A stretch of DNA of 13,333 bases from NCBI GenBank assembly GCA_014379705.1, contig JACMLI010000257.1, positions 1-13,333 on the forward strand, read 5' to 3'. The translations under genes were made by a program, and so were the position numbers. Source of the stretch: Gemmatimonadaceae bacterium. GTDB taxonomy: Bacteria; Gemmatimonadota; Gemmatimonadetes; Gemmatimonadales; Gemmatimonadaceae. A model generated the notes under the pieces. It saw nothing but the letters and a program-made list of their open reading frames with translations. It had not been told where the DNA came from and did not search any database. Below are positions 7,517 through 13,333 of this stretch, one piece after another. Position 1 is the first letter of the stretch. Every line of letters starts with the position of its first letter.

Positions 7517-7726
7517 TTACTCCGGACGCTGCTTCGTGATGATCTTGTAAGCCACTTCCCCGCGCGACAGCTCTTCCATGGCCCGCGTCGTCAGCTTCTT
7601 CTCGCGCGTCGCGGAACGGTCCCGCGGAAACTCGTTCAGCACGCGCGCGTACTTCGCCGCAACCAGCACGCCGAGGTACTTGTTCGCCGACCCGCTGGAA
7701 ATCTCGTCTGGAGTAAAGACTCGCAT
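7517..7726 (-). CDS. rpoZ: DNA-directed RNA polymerase subunit omega
   Basis: This 69-residue protein is the small RNA polymerase subunit that chaperones beta-prime. The order gmk-rpoZ-coaBC is the standard bacterial arrangement. Recognisable segments are the N-terminal helix region with KYLGVLVAAKYARVLNE (16-32) and TTRAMEELSRGEVAYK (46-61), which carries the omega AxxE...G signature. The ATG at 7726 shares one base with the gmk TAA (TAATG), which indicates coupling. An AGGGG-like ribosome-binding sequence lies about six bases upstream, inside gmk. The TAA stop is in the same frame as coaBC and is followed directly by its open frame. Confidence 0.93.
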   Translation of the reverse strand: MRVFTPDEISSGSANKYLGVLVAAKYARVLNEFPRDRSATREKKLTTRAMEELSRGEVAYKIITKQRPE

Positions 7727-8373
7727 TAGGTGCCCCTGGGAAACTGCGTGATCCGCCGGTCCAGTTCGTCCACCAAGCGACGTACCCGGTCCGACAGCAA
7801 CGGTAACCGGCGATGTCGCACGGTCTCCGCGTCCACGATCGCCGACACCTGGCTGTACGCCGTCTCCAGGTCGTCGTTGACCACTACGTACTGGTACTGG
7901 TGCACCGCGGCCAGTTCGTCCCTCGCCCCGGTCAGCCGGCGGAGGGTCGTCGCCGGATCCTCCGTCTTGCGCCCCGTCAGTCGGCCGACCAGCGCCTCCG
8001 CCGACGGGGGAAGCAGGAAAACTAACACCGATTCGGGGTAGGCGGCGACGAATTGCCGCGCTCCCTGCACATCGATGTCCATAACGACGTGCCGACCGGT
8101 CGAAAAGACCAGGTCGACCTCGGCCTTGAGCGTCCCGTACTGGTTCCCATGGACTTCGGCGTGCTCTGCGAAGTCACCTCCGGCCCGCCGGCGGGAGAAC
8201 TCGTCCAGGGTCAAAAAGTGGTAGTCCCGGCCGTCCTCCTCCCCGGGGCGTGCGCCGCGGGTCGTGCATGACACCGAGTACCCGACATCGCTGCGGCGCT
8301 TCAGGAGCAGCTGCCGGATGGTCGTCTTTCCTCCCCGTCTGGCGGAGGAAAGGATCAAGGGGAACGGGTTCAC
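7726..8373 (-). CDS. gmk: Guanylate kinase with an altered P-loop
   Basis: Guanylate kinase phosphorylates GMP to GDP with ATP and is normally essential. The 215-residue protein keeps the GMP-binding region SCTTRGARPGEEDGRDYHF (34-52), AEVHGNQYGT (72-81), VVMDIDVQGA (95-104), the GRKTEDPATTLRRL lid segment and the VVVNDD segment. Its nucleotide loop reads LSSARRGGKTT (8-18), where relatives read a form such as SSPSGGGKTT. The codons for A-R-R (GCC AGA CGG) lie exactly between 9-bp inverted repeats, and their reverse complement encodes P-S-G. As written, the P-loop may be impaired. The start is the GTG at 8373, overlapping the yicC TGA (GTGA), with AGGTGG about ten bases upstream. The rest of the gene is intact, so it is not a decayed pseudogene. 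Confidence 0.95.
   Translation of the reverse strand: MNPFPLILSSARRGGKTTIRQLLLKRRSDVGYSVSCTTRGARPGEEDGRDYHFLTLDEFSRRRAGGDFAEHAEVHGNQYGTLKAEVDLVFSTGRHVVMDIDVQGARQFVAAYPESVLVFLLPPSAEALVGRLTGRKTEDPATTLRRLTGARDELAAVHQYQYVVVNDDLETAYSQVSAIVDAETVRHRRLPLLSDRVRRLVDELDRRITQFPRGT
8326..8352. repeat. 9-bp perfect inverted repeat with 9-base loop inside the gmk P-loop codons
   Basis: On the plus strand CTTTCCTCC (8326-8334) and GGAGGAAAG (8344-8352) are perfect reverse complements. They flank the nine bases CCGTCTGGC (8335-8343). Read on the coding strand, the arms encode Leu-Ser-Ser and Gly-Gly-Lys and the loop encodes Ala-Arg-Arg. Inverting only the loop gives Pro-Ser-Gly and a standard guanylate kinase P-loop. 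This is the geometry of a template-switch micro-inversion or a hairpin artefact. Confidence 0.85.
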
Positions 8374-9239
8374 TCGAGGTTTTCCACCTGTTCGCGCAGC
8401 CGCTCCAGTTCCTCCTTGATGATCACCACGTCACCAAGGATCGTCGCGTCGTTTGCCTTGCTTCCCGTCGTATTCGCTTCCCGCAGCATCTCCTGAAGCA
8501 GGAACCCGAGCCGCTTGCCGACCGGCTCCCCCGAAGACCCCAGCGTCTTCCGGAACGAGAGGTTGTGTGACGCGAAGCGGGACATCTCCTCCTCGACGTC
8601 AAGGCGCTCGGCCAGCAGCGCGATCTCGACCGCCAGCCTCTGCTCGTCGATGACGATCCCGTCTGTGAGCTCCTTTACCGCCGTGCGGAGACGATCCCGG
8701 TGGGCGATCAGGCGCTCAGGTACGCGCGCGATGACGCGGGCCAGGGCCCCCTCTACTACCGTGAGGCGTTCCAGGAGGAAGTCGGCGAGGCGGCGCCCTT
8801 CTTCGGCCCTCGACGCCCCCAGGCTCTCCACAGCCTCATCGACCAGCGCCACGAGTTCCGCGACGTTGGAGTCGTCGGCCTCGGGGGCCGAAGCCATCAC
8901 GTCTGGAAAGCGAAGGATGGCGGCCGCGTCGATCGAGCCTCCGAGGCCATGACGCGCCTGCAGGCGCCGCATGAGCTCGACGTATGACGCGAACTTTGCC
9001 TCGTCCACACTGAGGCTGGCCACATCCGAGCTCTCGGAGCGGGCGCTCAAGGTCACGTGCCCCCGAGAGACCTTCTTCCGAAGGGTTTCTCGGACCTCGC
9101 CCTCCCAGCGGGACAGCTCGTTCGGGAGACGAATGGTCGCGTTGAAAAACCGGTGATTGACGGACCGGATTTCCACTGAGACGCGCCGAGCGCCAACGTG
9201 CCCGCTGGCGGCGCCATACCCCGTCATGCTTCGGATCAT
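8370..9239 (-). CDS. yicC: YicC family endoribonuclease
   Basis: This 289-residue protein belongs to the YicC/YloC family, whose members are reported as endoribonucleases acting on small RNAs or mRNA. The N-terminus MIRSMTGYG and the following VEIRSVNHRFFN (22-33) are the family hallmark. The C-terminal domain has GKRLGFLLQEMLREANTTGS and ends in an IKEELERLREQVENLE helix. Family members usually have Asp where Gly precedes FLLQE, and Asn-Arg where Leu-Arg follows EM; these are mild deviations. The ATG at 9239 is preceded by no Shine-Dalgarno sequence; a promoter-like element ends about a dozen bases upstream, so the transcript may be almost leaderless. It overlaps gmk by four bases (GTGA), and the yicC-gmk-rpoZ-coaBC order supports the call. 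Confidence 0.95.
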   Translation of the reverse strand: MIRSMTGYGAASGHVGARRVSVEIRSVNHRFFNATIRLPNELSRWEGEVRETLRKKVSRGHVTLSARSESSDVASLSVDEAKFASYVELMRRLQARHGLGGSIDAAAILRFPDVMASAPEADDSNVAELVALVDEAVESLGASRAEEGRRLADFLLERLTVVEGALARVIARVPERLIAHRDRLRTAVKELTDGIVIDEQRLAVEIALLAERLDVEEEMSRFASHNLSFRKTLGSSGEPVGKRLGFLLQEMLREANTTGSKANDATILGDVVIIKEELERLREQVENLE

Positions 9240-9251
9240 GGTAGGGGGCGC

Positions 9252-9280
9252 AACTTATTGTGGCACAACAACCTTGTCAA
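9252..9280 (-). promoter_or_regulatory. Candidate sigma-70-type promoter for the yicC-gmk-rpoZ-coaBC gene run
   Basis: On the minus strand a perfect TTGACA (-35) lies at 9280-9275 and overlaps the TGA stop of the upstream receptor gene. After a 17-base spacer comes TAAGTT (9257-9252), a 3/6 match to TATAAT. Transcription would begin near 9245, leaving only about six bases before the yicC ATG, which lacks a Shine-Dalgarno sequence. This AT-richer patch is the only spacer between the receptor gene and yicC. The -35 match is strong, the -10 weak. Confidence 0.5.
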
Positions 9281-11178
9281 TTGAAGAAGTTCCAGCGCAC
9301 CCCGTAGAACTGCACCGGACGAGGGGCCAGGAAGCCAGGCACCTGCTCGTATGCCTCGTTCAGGACGTTCCGGAACTGATAGCTCAGCGTGGCCTGCAGG
9401 AGCCGGATCTCGAGCTGCATCCCGAGCGTGCGGTATTGGTTCGACCGGAGGATCACCCCGTCATCGAGAAGAAAGGGTACCTGGGTGCGGTAGTCGTGCG
9501 TGACCGCGAACAGGATGTTCAGGTTGCCGGATGGGAAGCGGGAGGGCCAGCTCGTGTCGATGTAGAACCGCGTCCGCGCCTGATATGTCGGCCGGAAACC
9601 GCGCTCGGCGCCCCACTTGGTGGCGGCCAGGTCGACCCCGATGTCCTTCCAGAACTTGCCGCGCGCTGTGACAAACGTCCCGGTAGCGCTCGCGGAGTCG
9701 CCCACCGCGCGAAAGCCGGTGTCGAAGACGACGGGCGCGGCAAGGCGCACAGGATCGCGCGAGAGATAGCCGACGCCCGCCCACATGCGGCGGAAGCGCA
9801 CCGCCACTTCGCCGCGATACGCCAACGGCTTCCCCGAGAGTGTCTTGTCGTCGAAGCTCGTCCGGCTGGCCGCGCCGCTCAGAGCAATCCATGGCAAGGG
9901 TTCGAGCCGCGCCGATCCCTCGACTCGTGTCAGCTCTACCTCGTCCCTGCGCTCCGCCGTCCCCGAGAGCACCAGGCGCGACGTCTCCCATGACCCGCGG
10001 AGCATCGGCGAGATGAACGACGTGCCGTTGATGTTGCGCACCCGCGTCGTCGCCGAAAGGCTGAGGGAACGCCTCGACCACCCGACCGCCGCGAGGTATT
10101 GCGGTCGGCTCAGGCGAATCTCGCTGCTGTCAACTGCCGCCGTGTCCGTCCCAGCCGTGGAGTCGATGAGTCGTCCTTGCCGCAGTGCCTGCGATCCGGC
10201 CATCAGCTGCGCCCACATGCCTCGTGTGGTGTCCACCCAGCCCGCTCGCAGGTAGGCGTTGGTCAGGGTTGCATCGAGCGCGGGCAGGTTGTCGCGTTCG
10301 ATGGCGCGCAGCTGCTCGGTGCGCTCGCGACGCGTGCGCAGGAACGATGCGTCGACGCTGAACCCGCGCGCGGCCCATCCCGCACGACCAAAGAGGGAGA
10401 GCTGGTCGGCGTCGCCGATCGTGCGCGGATCGCGCGTGGAGTACTGGTACGCGCCGAGCTGCAGGACCTCGCCGCGCGAGAAGCGGCGCCCGAAGTAGCC
10501 GCGGTAGGCGTTCGTCGACAGGTCTCCCGTGCCGATGTCGACGCGGGTCGAGGGCGTCACGCTCCGGACGTTCCAGCTGCGCAGGTACACGCGCAGCTCC
10601 GTGGCCCCACGTTCGATCCTCACGTCCTCGAGCTGCCACAGCTGAATGAACGAGAGGTCGGGCACGCCTCCGGCACGCGGATCGAGGGGGTCCATCTCCA
10701 GGCCGTCGTAGAACACGCGCACGGTGCGGAAGTCCCCGAGAAACGCCCCCTGCTCCGGTGACCCGATCCACCCGCTGCGGAACACGGTAAAGCCGGGGAT
10801 GGCCTCGAGGAGATCGCCTAACGTCAGCGCCCCTGCGGAGCCGATCTGCTCGCGCGTCCAGTGCAACACGCCCGGATGTTCGGTGAGGACCGGCGACTCG
10901 GCCCTGGTGATGGGCGCCTTGATGGAATCCGCGCGTTTGGCCTGCTGGGCGATGATCTCCAGGTCTTCACGCATCAGCGAGTCGGACACGAGGCTGTCGC
11001 GGCGCGCCAACGCGATCGAGTCGGCACGCAAGCGCGCGCGCGCGACGGAATCGGCGCGCAGCGAATCGGCCCGCGTGCGCAGCGTGTCACGGGCCTGGGC
11101 TCCCGCCGGGGTGTGCAAAACGGCCCCGACCAGGAGGCCGAGGCCGGCGCGTCGAAGCCATCGACCGAGGTGCGTCAG
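9277..11178 (-). CDS. TonB-dependent receptor-like outer-membrane protein (plug plus beta-barrel)
   Basis: The predicted 633-residue product starts with a signal peptide: R-W-L-R-R, then a hydrophobic core AGLGLLVGAVL (11-21) and an AGA-QA cleavage region near residue 27. Residues 30-70 form a charged stretch with repeated A-D-S or R-D-S steps, perhaps a periplasmic coiled coil. A plug-like segment follows (TLGDLLEAIPGFTVFRSG, then VFYDGLEMDP and VRIERGATELR). The rest alternates like transmembrane beta strands with aromatic girdles and ends in GVRWNFFN. The substrate cannot be inferred; no TonB box or TonB gene is seen. The start is a CTG at 11178 that overlaps the pepA stop as CTGA, with GGAGG eight bases upstream. 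The next canonical start, a TTG at Leu21, would destroy the signal peptide. Confidence 0.82.
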   Translation of the reverse strand: MTHLGRWLRRAGLGLLVGAVLHTPAGAQARDTLRTRADSLRADSVARARLRADSIALARRDSLVSDSLMREDLEIIAQQAKRADSIKAPITRAESPVLTEHPGVLHWTREQIGSAGALTLGDLLEAIPGFTVFRSGWIGSPEQGAFLGDFRTVRVFYDGLEMDPLDPRAGGVPDLSFIQLWQLEDVRIERGATELRVYLRSWNVRSVTPSTRVDIGTGDLSTNAYRGYFGRRFSRGEVLQLGAYQYSTRDPRTIGDADQLSLFGRAGWAARGFSVDASFLRTRRERTEQLRAIERDNLPALDATLTNAYLRAGWVDTTRGMWAQLMAGSQALRQGRLIDSTAGTDTAAVDSSEIRLSRPQYLAAVGWSRRSLSLSATTRVRNINGTSFISPMLRGSWETSRLVLSGTAERRDEVELTRVEGSARLEPLPWIALSGAASRTSFDDKTLSGKPLAYRGEVAVRFRRMWAGVGYLSRDPVRLAAPVVFDTGFRAVGDSASATGTFVTARGKFWKDIGVDLAATKWGAERGFRPTYQARTRFYIDTSWPSRFPSGNLNILFAVTHDYRTQVPFLLDDGVILRSNQYRTLGMQLEIRLLQATLSYQFRNVLNEAYEQVPGFLAPRPVQFYGVRWNFFN

Positions 11179-12650
11179 CTGGCGCGCCTCCGCACGACCT
11201 CGACGAAGGTCCCGACCGGCACACCCGTGGCTCCGACCGGCATCACCGTCAGGTCGGATTCCGTATAGGCCGTGCCCGCGATGTCCAGGTGCACCCATGG
11301 ATACTCGACGAACTCATTGAGGAAGGCTGCCGCTGTAATGGCCCCGCCGGCCCGCCCACCGGTGTTCTTGATGTCGGCCACCACCGATTTGATCTGCTCC
11401 TTGTACTCGTCAGTCAGGGGAAGTTGCCATGCGGGCTCACTCGCGCGTCGCGACGCCTCGATCACTTCCTGCATGAGCGCGTCGTCGTTACCGAGGGCGC
11501 CGGTCGTGGTGTTGCCAAGGGCCACGACGCAGGCTCCCGTGAGCGTCGCCGCGTCGATGACGGCCGCCGGCTTGAAGCGCTTGACCCAGTGCAGCACGTC
11601 GGCCAGCACCAGGCGACCCTCGGCGTCGGTGTTGATGATTTCGATGGTCTTGCCTGACGAGGCCGTGACGATGTCCCCCGGCTTTACCGCGTTGGATCCC
11701 GGCATGTTGGTCGTCGCGCCGAACACGCCGACGACGTTGATCGCGAGTCCGAGGCGGGCGATCGCTTCCATGGCGCCCAGCACGCCCGCCGCGCCGCACA
11801 TGTCGAACTTCATGAACTCCATGCGCTCGGCGGGCTTGATCGAGATGCCGCCCGTATCGAAGCAGAGCCCCTTGCCGACAAGCACGACGGGCGCCTGGTC
11901 TTTCGGACCCTTGCGATACTCCATGGCGCAGAGCCGCGGATCCTGCGTCGTCGCCTGCGCGACACAGAGGAACGACCCCATCTTCTCCTTCTCCATCTCC
12001 TTGCGGCCGAGCACCGTCACCTTGAGGCCGTGCGTCTTGCCGATCGTGCGCGCCGTCTCGGTGAGGAGTTCGGGCGTGCAGACGTTGCCCGGGCTGTTGG
12101 CGAGGCGGCGCGCGAGGTCGTAGCCGGCGCCGATCGCGCGGCCCGTACGCAGTGGCTCGGCAGCAGCCTTCACGTCGTCCACGAGGAGCACGAGGGATTC
12201 GAGCGGCGCGCGACGATCCTTCTCCGGCGGCGGCGTCTTCATCTCGGTGTATTCCCAGCCACCGAGCTGCGCGCCAATGACGAGCTGTTCGAGTTCCGCG
12301 GCTGGCGTGCCCGCCGCCACGATTGTCATGGCACCGACGCCGGCCCTGTGCGCGAAGCGCGCGGCGAGCATCGCGGCACGACGCACCGCCGCAGGGCGAT
12401 CCTTCGGCGACCCCATGCCGACGAGGACGATGCGCCGCGGACCCTTGCGCCCGCCCACGAGGTGGAACGTCTCGTCGCGGTTGCCGCGGAAGTCCCGGCG
12501 GTCGAACGAGCGGCGCAGCGCGCCGCCTAACGACTTGTCGAGCTCCCGCAGCGCGGCGGGGAGGCCGTCACCGGTGGCCACGAGGCAGGCGAGCAGCGGC
12601 GTGGTGGCAGACGCGGCGCGTCCGGCGCGCGCGGAGATTTCCAGGGACAT
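11175..12650 (-). CDS. pepA: Leucyl aminopeptidase (M17 family)
   Basis: This cytosolic two-metal exopeptidase releases N-terminal residues from peptides; in some bacteria PepA also binds DNA. From the ATG at 12650 it has 491 residues, normal for M17. The C-terminal catalytic domain carries GKGLCFDTGGISIKP (259-273; metal ligands Lys260 and Asp265, catalytic Lys272), MKFDMCGAAGVLG (280-292; Asp283) and NTDAEGRL (340-347; Asp342, Glu344, Arg346). The N-terminal macro-like domain is divergent, as is usual. A longer open frame reaching 12863 runs into the preceding dehydrogenase gene in another phase and is rejected. No Shine-Dalgarno sequence is visible before the ATG. Its stop overlaps the CTG start of the receptor gene, so the two are probably coupled. 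Confidence 0.96.
   Translation of the reverse strand: MSLEISARAGRAASATTPLLACLVATGDGLPAALRELDKSLGGALRRSFDRRDFRGNRDETFHLVGGRKGPRRIVLVGMGSPKDRPAAVRRAAMLAARFAHRAGVGAMTIVAAGTPAAELEQLVIGAQLGGWEYTEMKTPPPEKDRRAPLESLVLLVDDVKAAAEPLRTGRAIGAGYDLARRLANSPGNVCTPELLTETARTIGKTHGLKVTVLGRKEMEKEKMGSFLCVAQATTQDPRLCAMEYRKGPKDQAPVVLVGKGLCFDTGGISIKPAERMEFMKFDMCGAAGVLGAMEAIARLGLAINVVGVFGATTNMPGSNAVKPGDIVTASSGKTIEIINTDAEGRLVLADVLHWVKRFKPAAVIDAATLTGACVVALGNTTTGALGNDDALMQEVIEASRRASEPAWQLPLTDEYKEQIKSVVADIKNTGGRAGGAITAAAFLNEFVEYPWVHLDIAGTAYTESDLTVMPVGATGVPVGTFVEVVRRRAS
11187..11191 (-). promoter_or_regulatory. Ribosome-binding site that points to a CTG start
   Basis: On the minus strand GGAGG at 11191-11187, inside the end of pepA, is followed by eight bases and then CTG at 11178-11176. 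The CTG overlaps the pepA TGA as CTGA, the same geometry as the GTGA junctions elsewhere in the window. It decides the start of the receptor gene because the signal peptide begins exactly there. Confidence 0.7.
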
Positions 12651-12765
12651 GTACGAGAGGTGGGATGCGGGGGGAACGGGCCCTGAAGCCGCGGGGCACC
12701 GCGCTGCCGAGGGGAGGAAAGCTATTGACCGCCTGGCAAGCGCCACAAGCGAGCGCGTCGGCGCA

Positions 12766-13333
12766 CTACACCACGCGGTCCGGCGGCTCGACTCCCTCGA
12801 CAAACGCCGTGATGTTGCGCAGCGCACGCTCTCCCATCGCGACGCGCGATTCCACGGTGGCACTGCCCAGGTGAGGCAACGTGACGATGTCGGGGCGGGC
12901 GAGGATCGCCGGGTTCACGGAGGGCTCGCCATCGAAGACGTCGAGCGCCGCTCCAGCGATCGTGCCGGCGTTCATTGCCTCCAGGAGGGCCGCCTCGTCC
13001 ACCACATCCCCCCGCGCCGTGTTCACGAGGAACGCGTGCGGGCGGAACTGACGCAGTGCGGCCGCATCGATGAGGTGACGCGTTTCAGGAGTCGCGGGGC
13101 AATGCAGCGTGACGAAGTCTGCACCCGAAACGAGGGTGTCGAGCGTCGGTCTCCAGCTGACACCCAGCACCCGCTCCTCGGCTTCGGGGAGGCGGGTCCG
13201 CGACCAGTAGGAGACGCGCATCCCGAAGCCCTGGCCGGCGCGCCTTGCCACTGCCCGGCCGATCCGCCCCATGCCGACGATGCCTAACGCCTTGCCCGAG
13301 ACCCGCGTCCCCAGCAGGTGCGTCGGGCGCCAC
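12766..13333 (-). CDS. D-isomer-specific 2-hydroxyacid dehydrogenase (glyoxylate/hydroxypyruvate reductase-like), 5' end beyond window
   Basis: The C-terminal 188 codons are present; the N-terminus lies past the right edge, with the frame starting W-R-P-T-H at the border. The Rossmann loop GIVGMGRIG is followed by YWSRTR at the end of the second strand, where basic residues suggest NADP(H) preference. The catalytic triad is present: Arg in VNTARGDVVDE, Glu in DVFDGEP and His in LPHLGSAT. The usual reaction is reversible reduction of a 2-keto acid to the D-hydroxy acid; glyoxylate or hydroxypyruvate is the most likely substrate class, but D-3-phosphoglycerate or formate dehydrogenase relatives cannot be fully excluded. 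A 115-base gap separates it from pepA and holds short GC-rich hairpins, but no clear terminator or strong promoter. Confidence 0.9.
   Translation of the reverse strand, partial: WRPTHLLGTRVSGKALGIVGMGRIGRAVARRAGQGFGMRVSYWSRTRLPEAEERVLGVSWRPTLDTLVSGADFVTLHCPATPETRHLIDAAALRQFRPHAFLVNTARGDVVDEAALLEAMNAGTIAGAALDVFDGEPSVNPAILARPDIVTLPHLGSATVESRVAMGERALRNITAFVEGVEPPDRVV

Noticed and set aside
7497..7526. A second inversion at the rpoZ-coaBC junction: CCGGA/TCCGG arms whose loop, if flipped, removes the rpoZ stop
   Set aside because: Arms of only five bases are common by chance here, and flipping does not create a start codon or a recognised motif.
7726..8373. gmk as a pseudogene
   Set aside because: Apart from the three P-loop residues the frame is full length and all other motifs are intact, so decay is not supported.
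12690..12760. Possible promoter for pepA (TTGTGG and TAGCTT about 18 bases apart on the minus strand)
   Set aside because: Both boxes match consensus at only three of six positions, no better than chance in this gap.
12651..12863. N-terminal extension of pepA by 71 residues
   Set aside because: Arg/Ser-rich sequence overlapping the dehydrogenase 3' end in another phase; M17 enzymes start near 12650.
12247..13287. Long plus-strand open frame opposite pepA and the dehydrogenase
   Set aside because: Low-complexity product, antisense to conserved motifs of both genes.
1..13333. Mobile elements, CRISPR arrays, defence or biosynthetic clusters
   Set aside because: Every stretch is explained by housekeeping genes or short spacers; no transposase, integrase, repeat-spacer array or toxin-like small frame was found.

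Overview
The window is GC-rich bacterial chromosome in which all fourteen recognisable genes lie on the minus strand, packed with short gaps or stop-start overlaps. There is no tRNA, rRNA, CRISPR array, insertion sequence or phage gene. The gene set is housekeeping. One gene encodes a beta-barrel outer-membrane receptor, so the organism is probably diderm. High GC, gene order and protein flavour suggest a Gemmatimonadota-like bacterium; that placement is inference and not tested here.

Read in the direction of transcription (right to left) the layout is as follows. (1) 13332-9277: the end of a D-2-hydroxyacid dehydrogenase, a leucyl aminopeptidase (pepA) and a secreted TonB-receptor-like outer-membrane protein. 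(2) A promoter-like TTGACA element in the only gap before yicC. (3) 9239-5296: yicC-gmk-rpoZ-coaBC, a widely conserved bacterial gene string (RNA turnover, GMP kinase, RNA polymerase omega, coenzyme A synthesis), continuing into a family 4 uracil-DNA glycosylase. (4) 5348-1694: replicative helicase dnaB, recombination protein radA and isoprenoid enzyme ispD. (5) 1697-1: a Sua5/YwlC-type threonylcarbamoyl-AMP synthase (tsaC), a YwlE-like low-molecular-weight phosphatase and the start of shikimate dehydrogenase (aroE). From yicC to tsaC the genes are so tightly coupled that one long transcript is likely. A 161-base gap precedes the phosphatase gene.

The genes are ordinary but several sequence details are not. 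The guanylate kinase P-loop reads A-R-R where the family has P-S-G. Those nine bases sit exactly between two 9-bp inverted-repeat arms, and inverting them restores the canonical P-loop, so a micro-inversion (biological or artefactual) is the simplest explanation. Three genes (the outer-membrane receptor, radA, coaBC) have no ATG/GTG/TTG where homology or a signal peptide demands the start. The receptor has a good ribosome-binding site in front of a CTG that overlaps the pepA stop. The octamer CGTTAGGC occurs seven times, six of them on the coding strand in one reading phase, and accounts for most TTA codons in the window.
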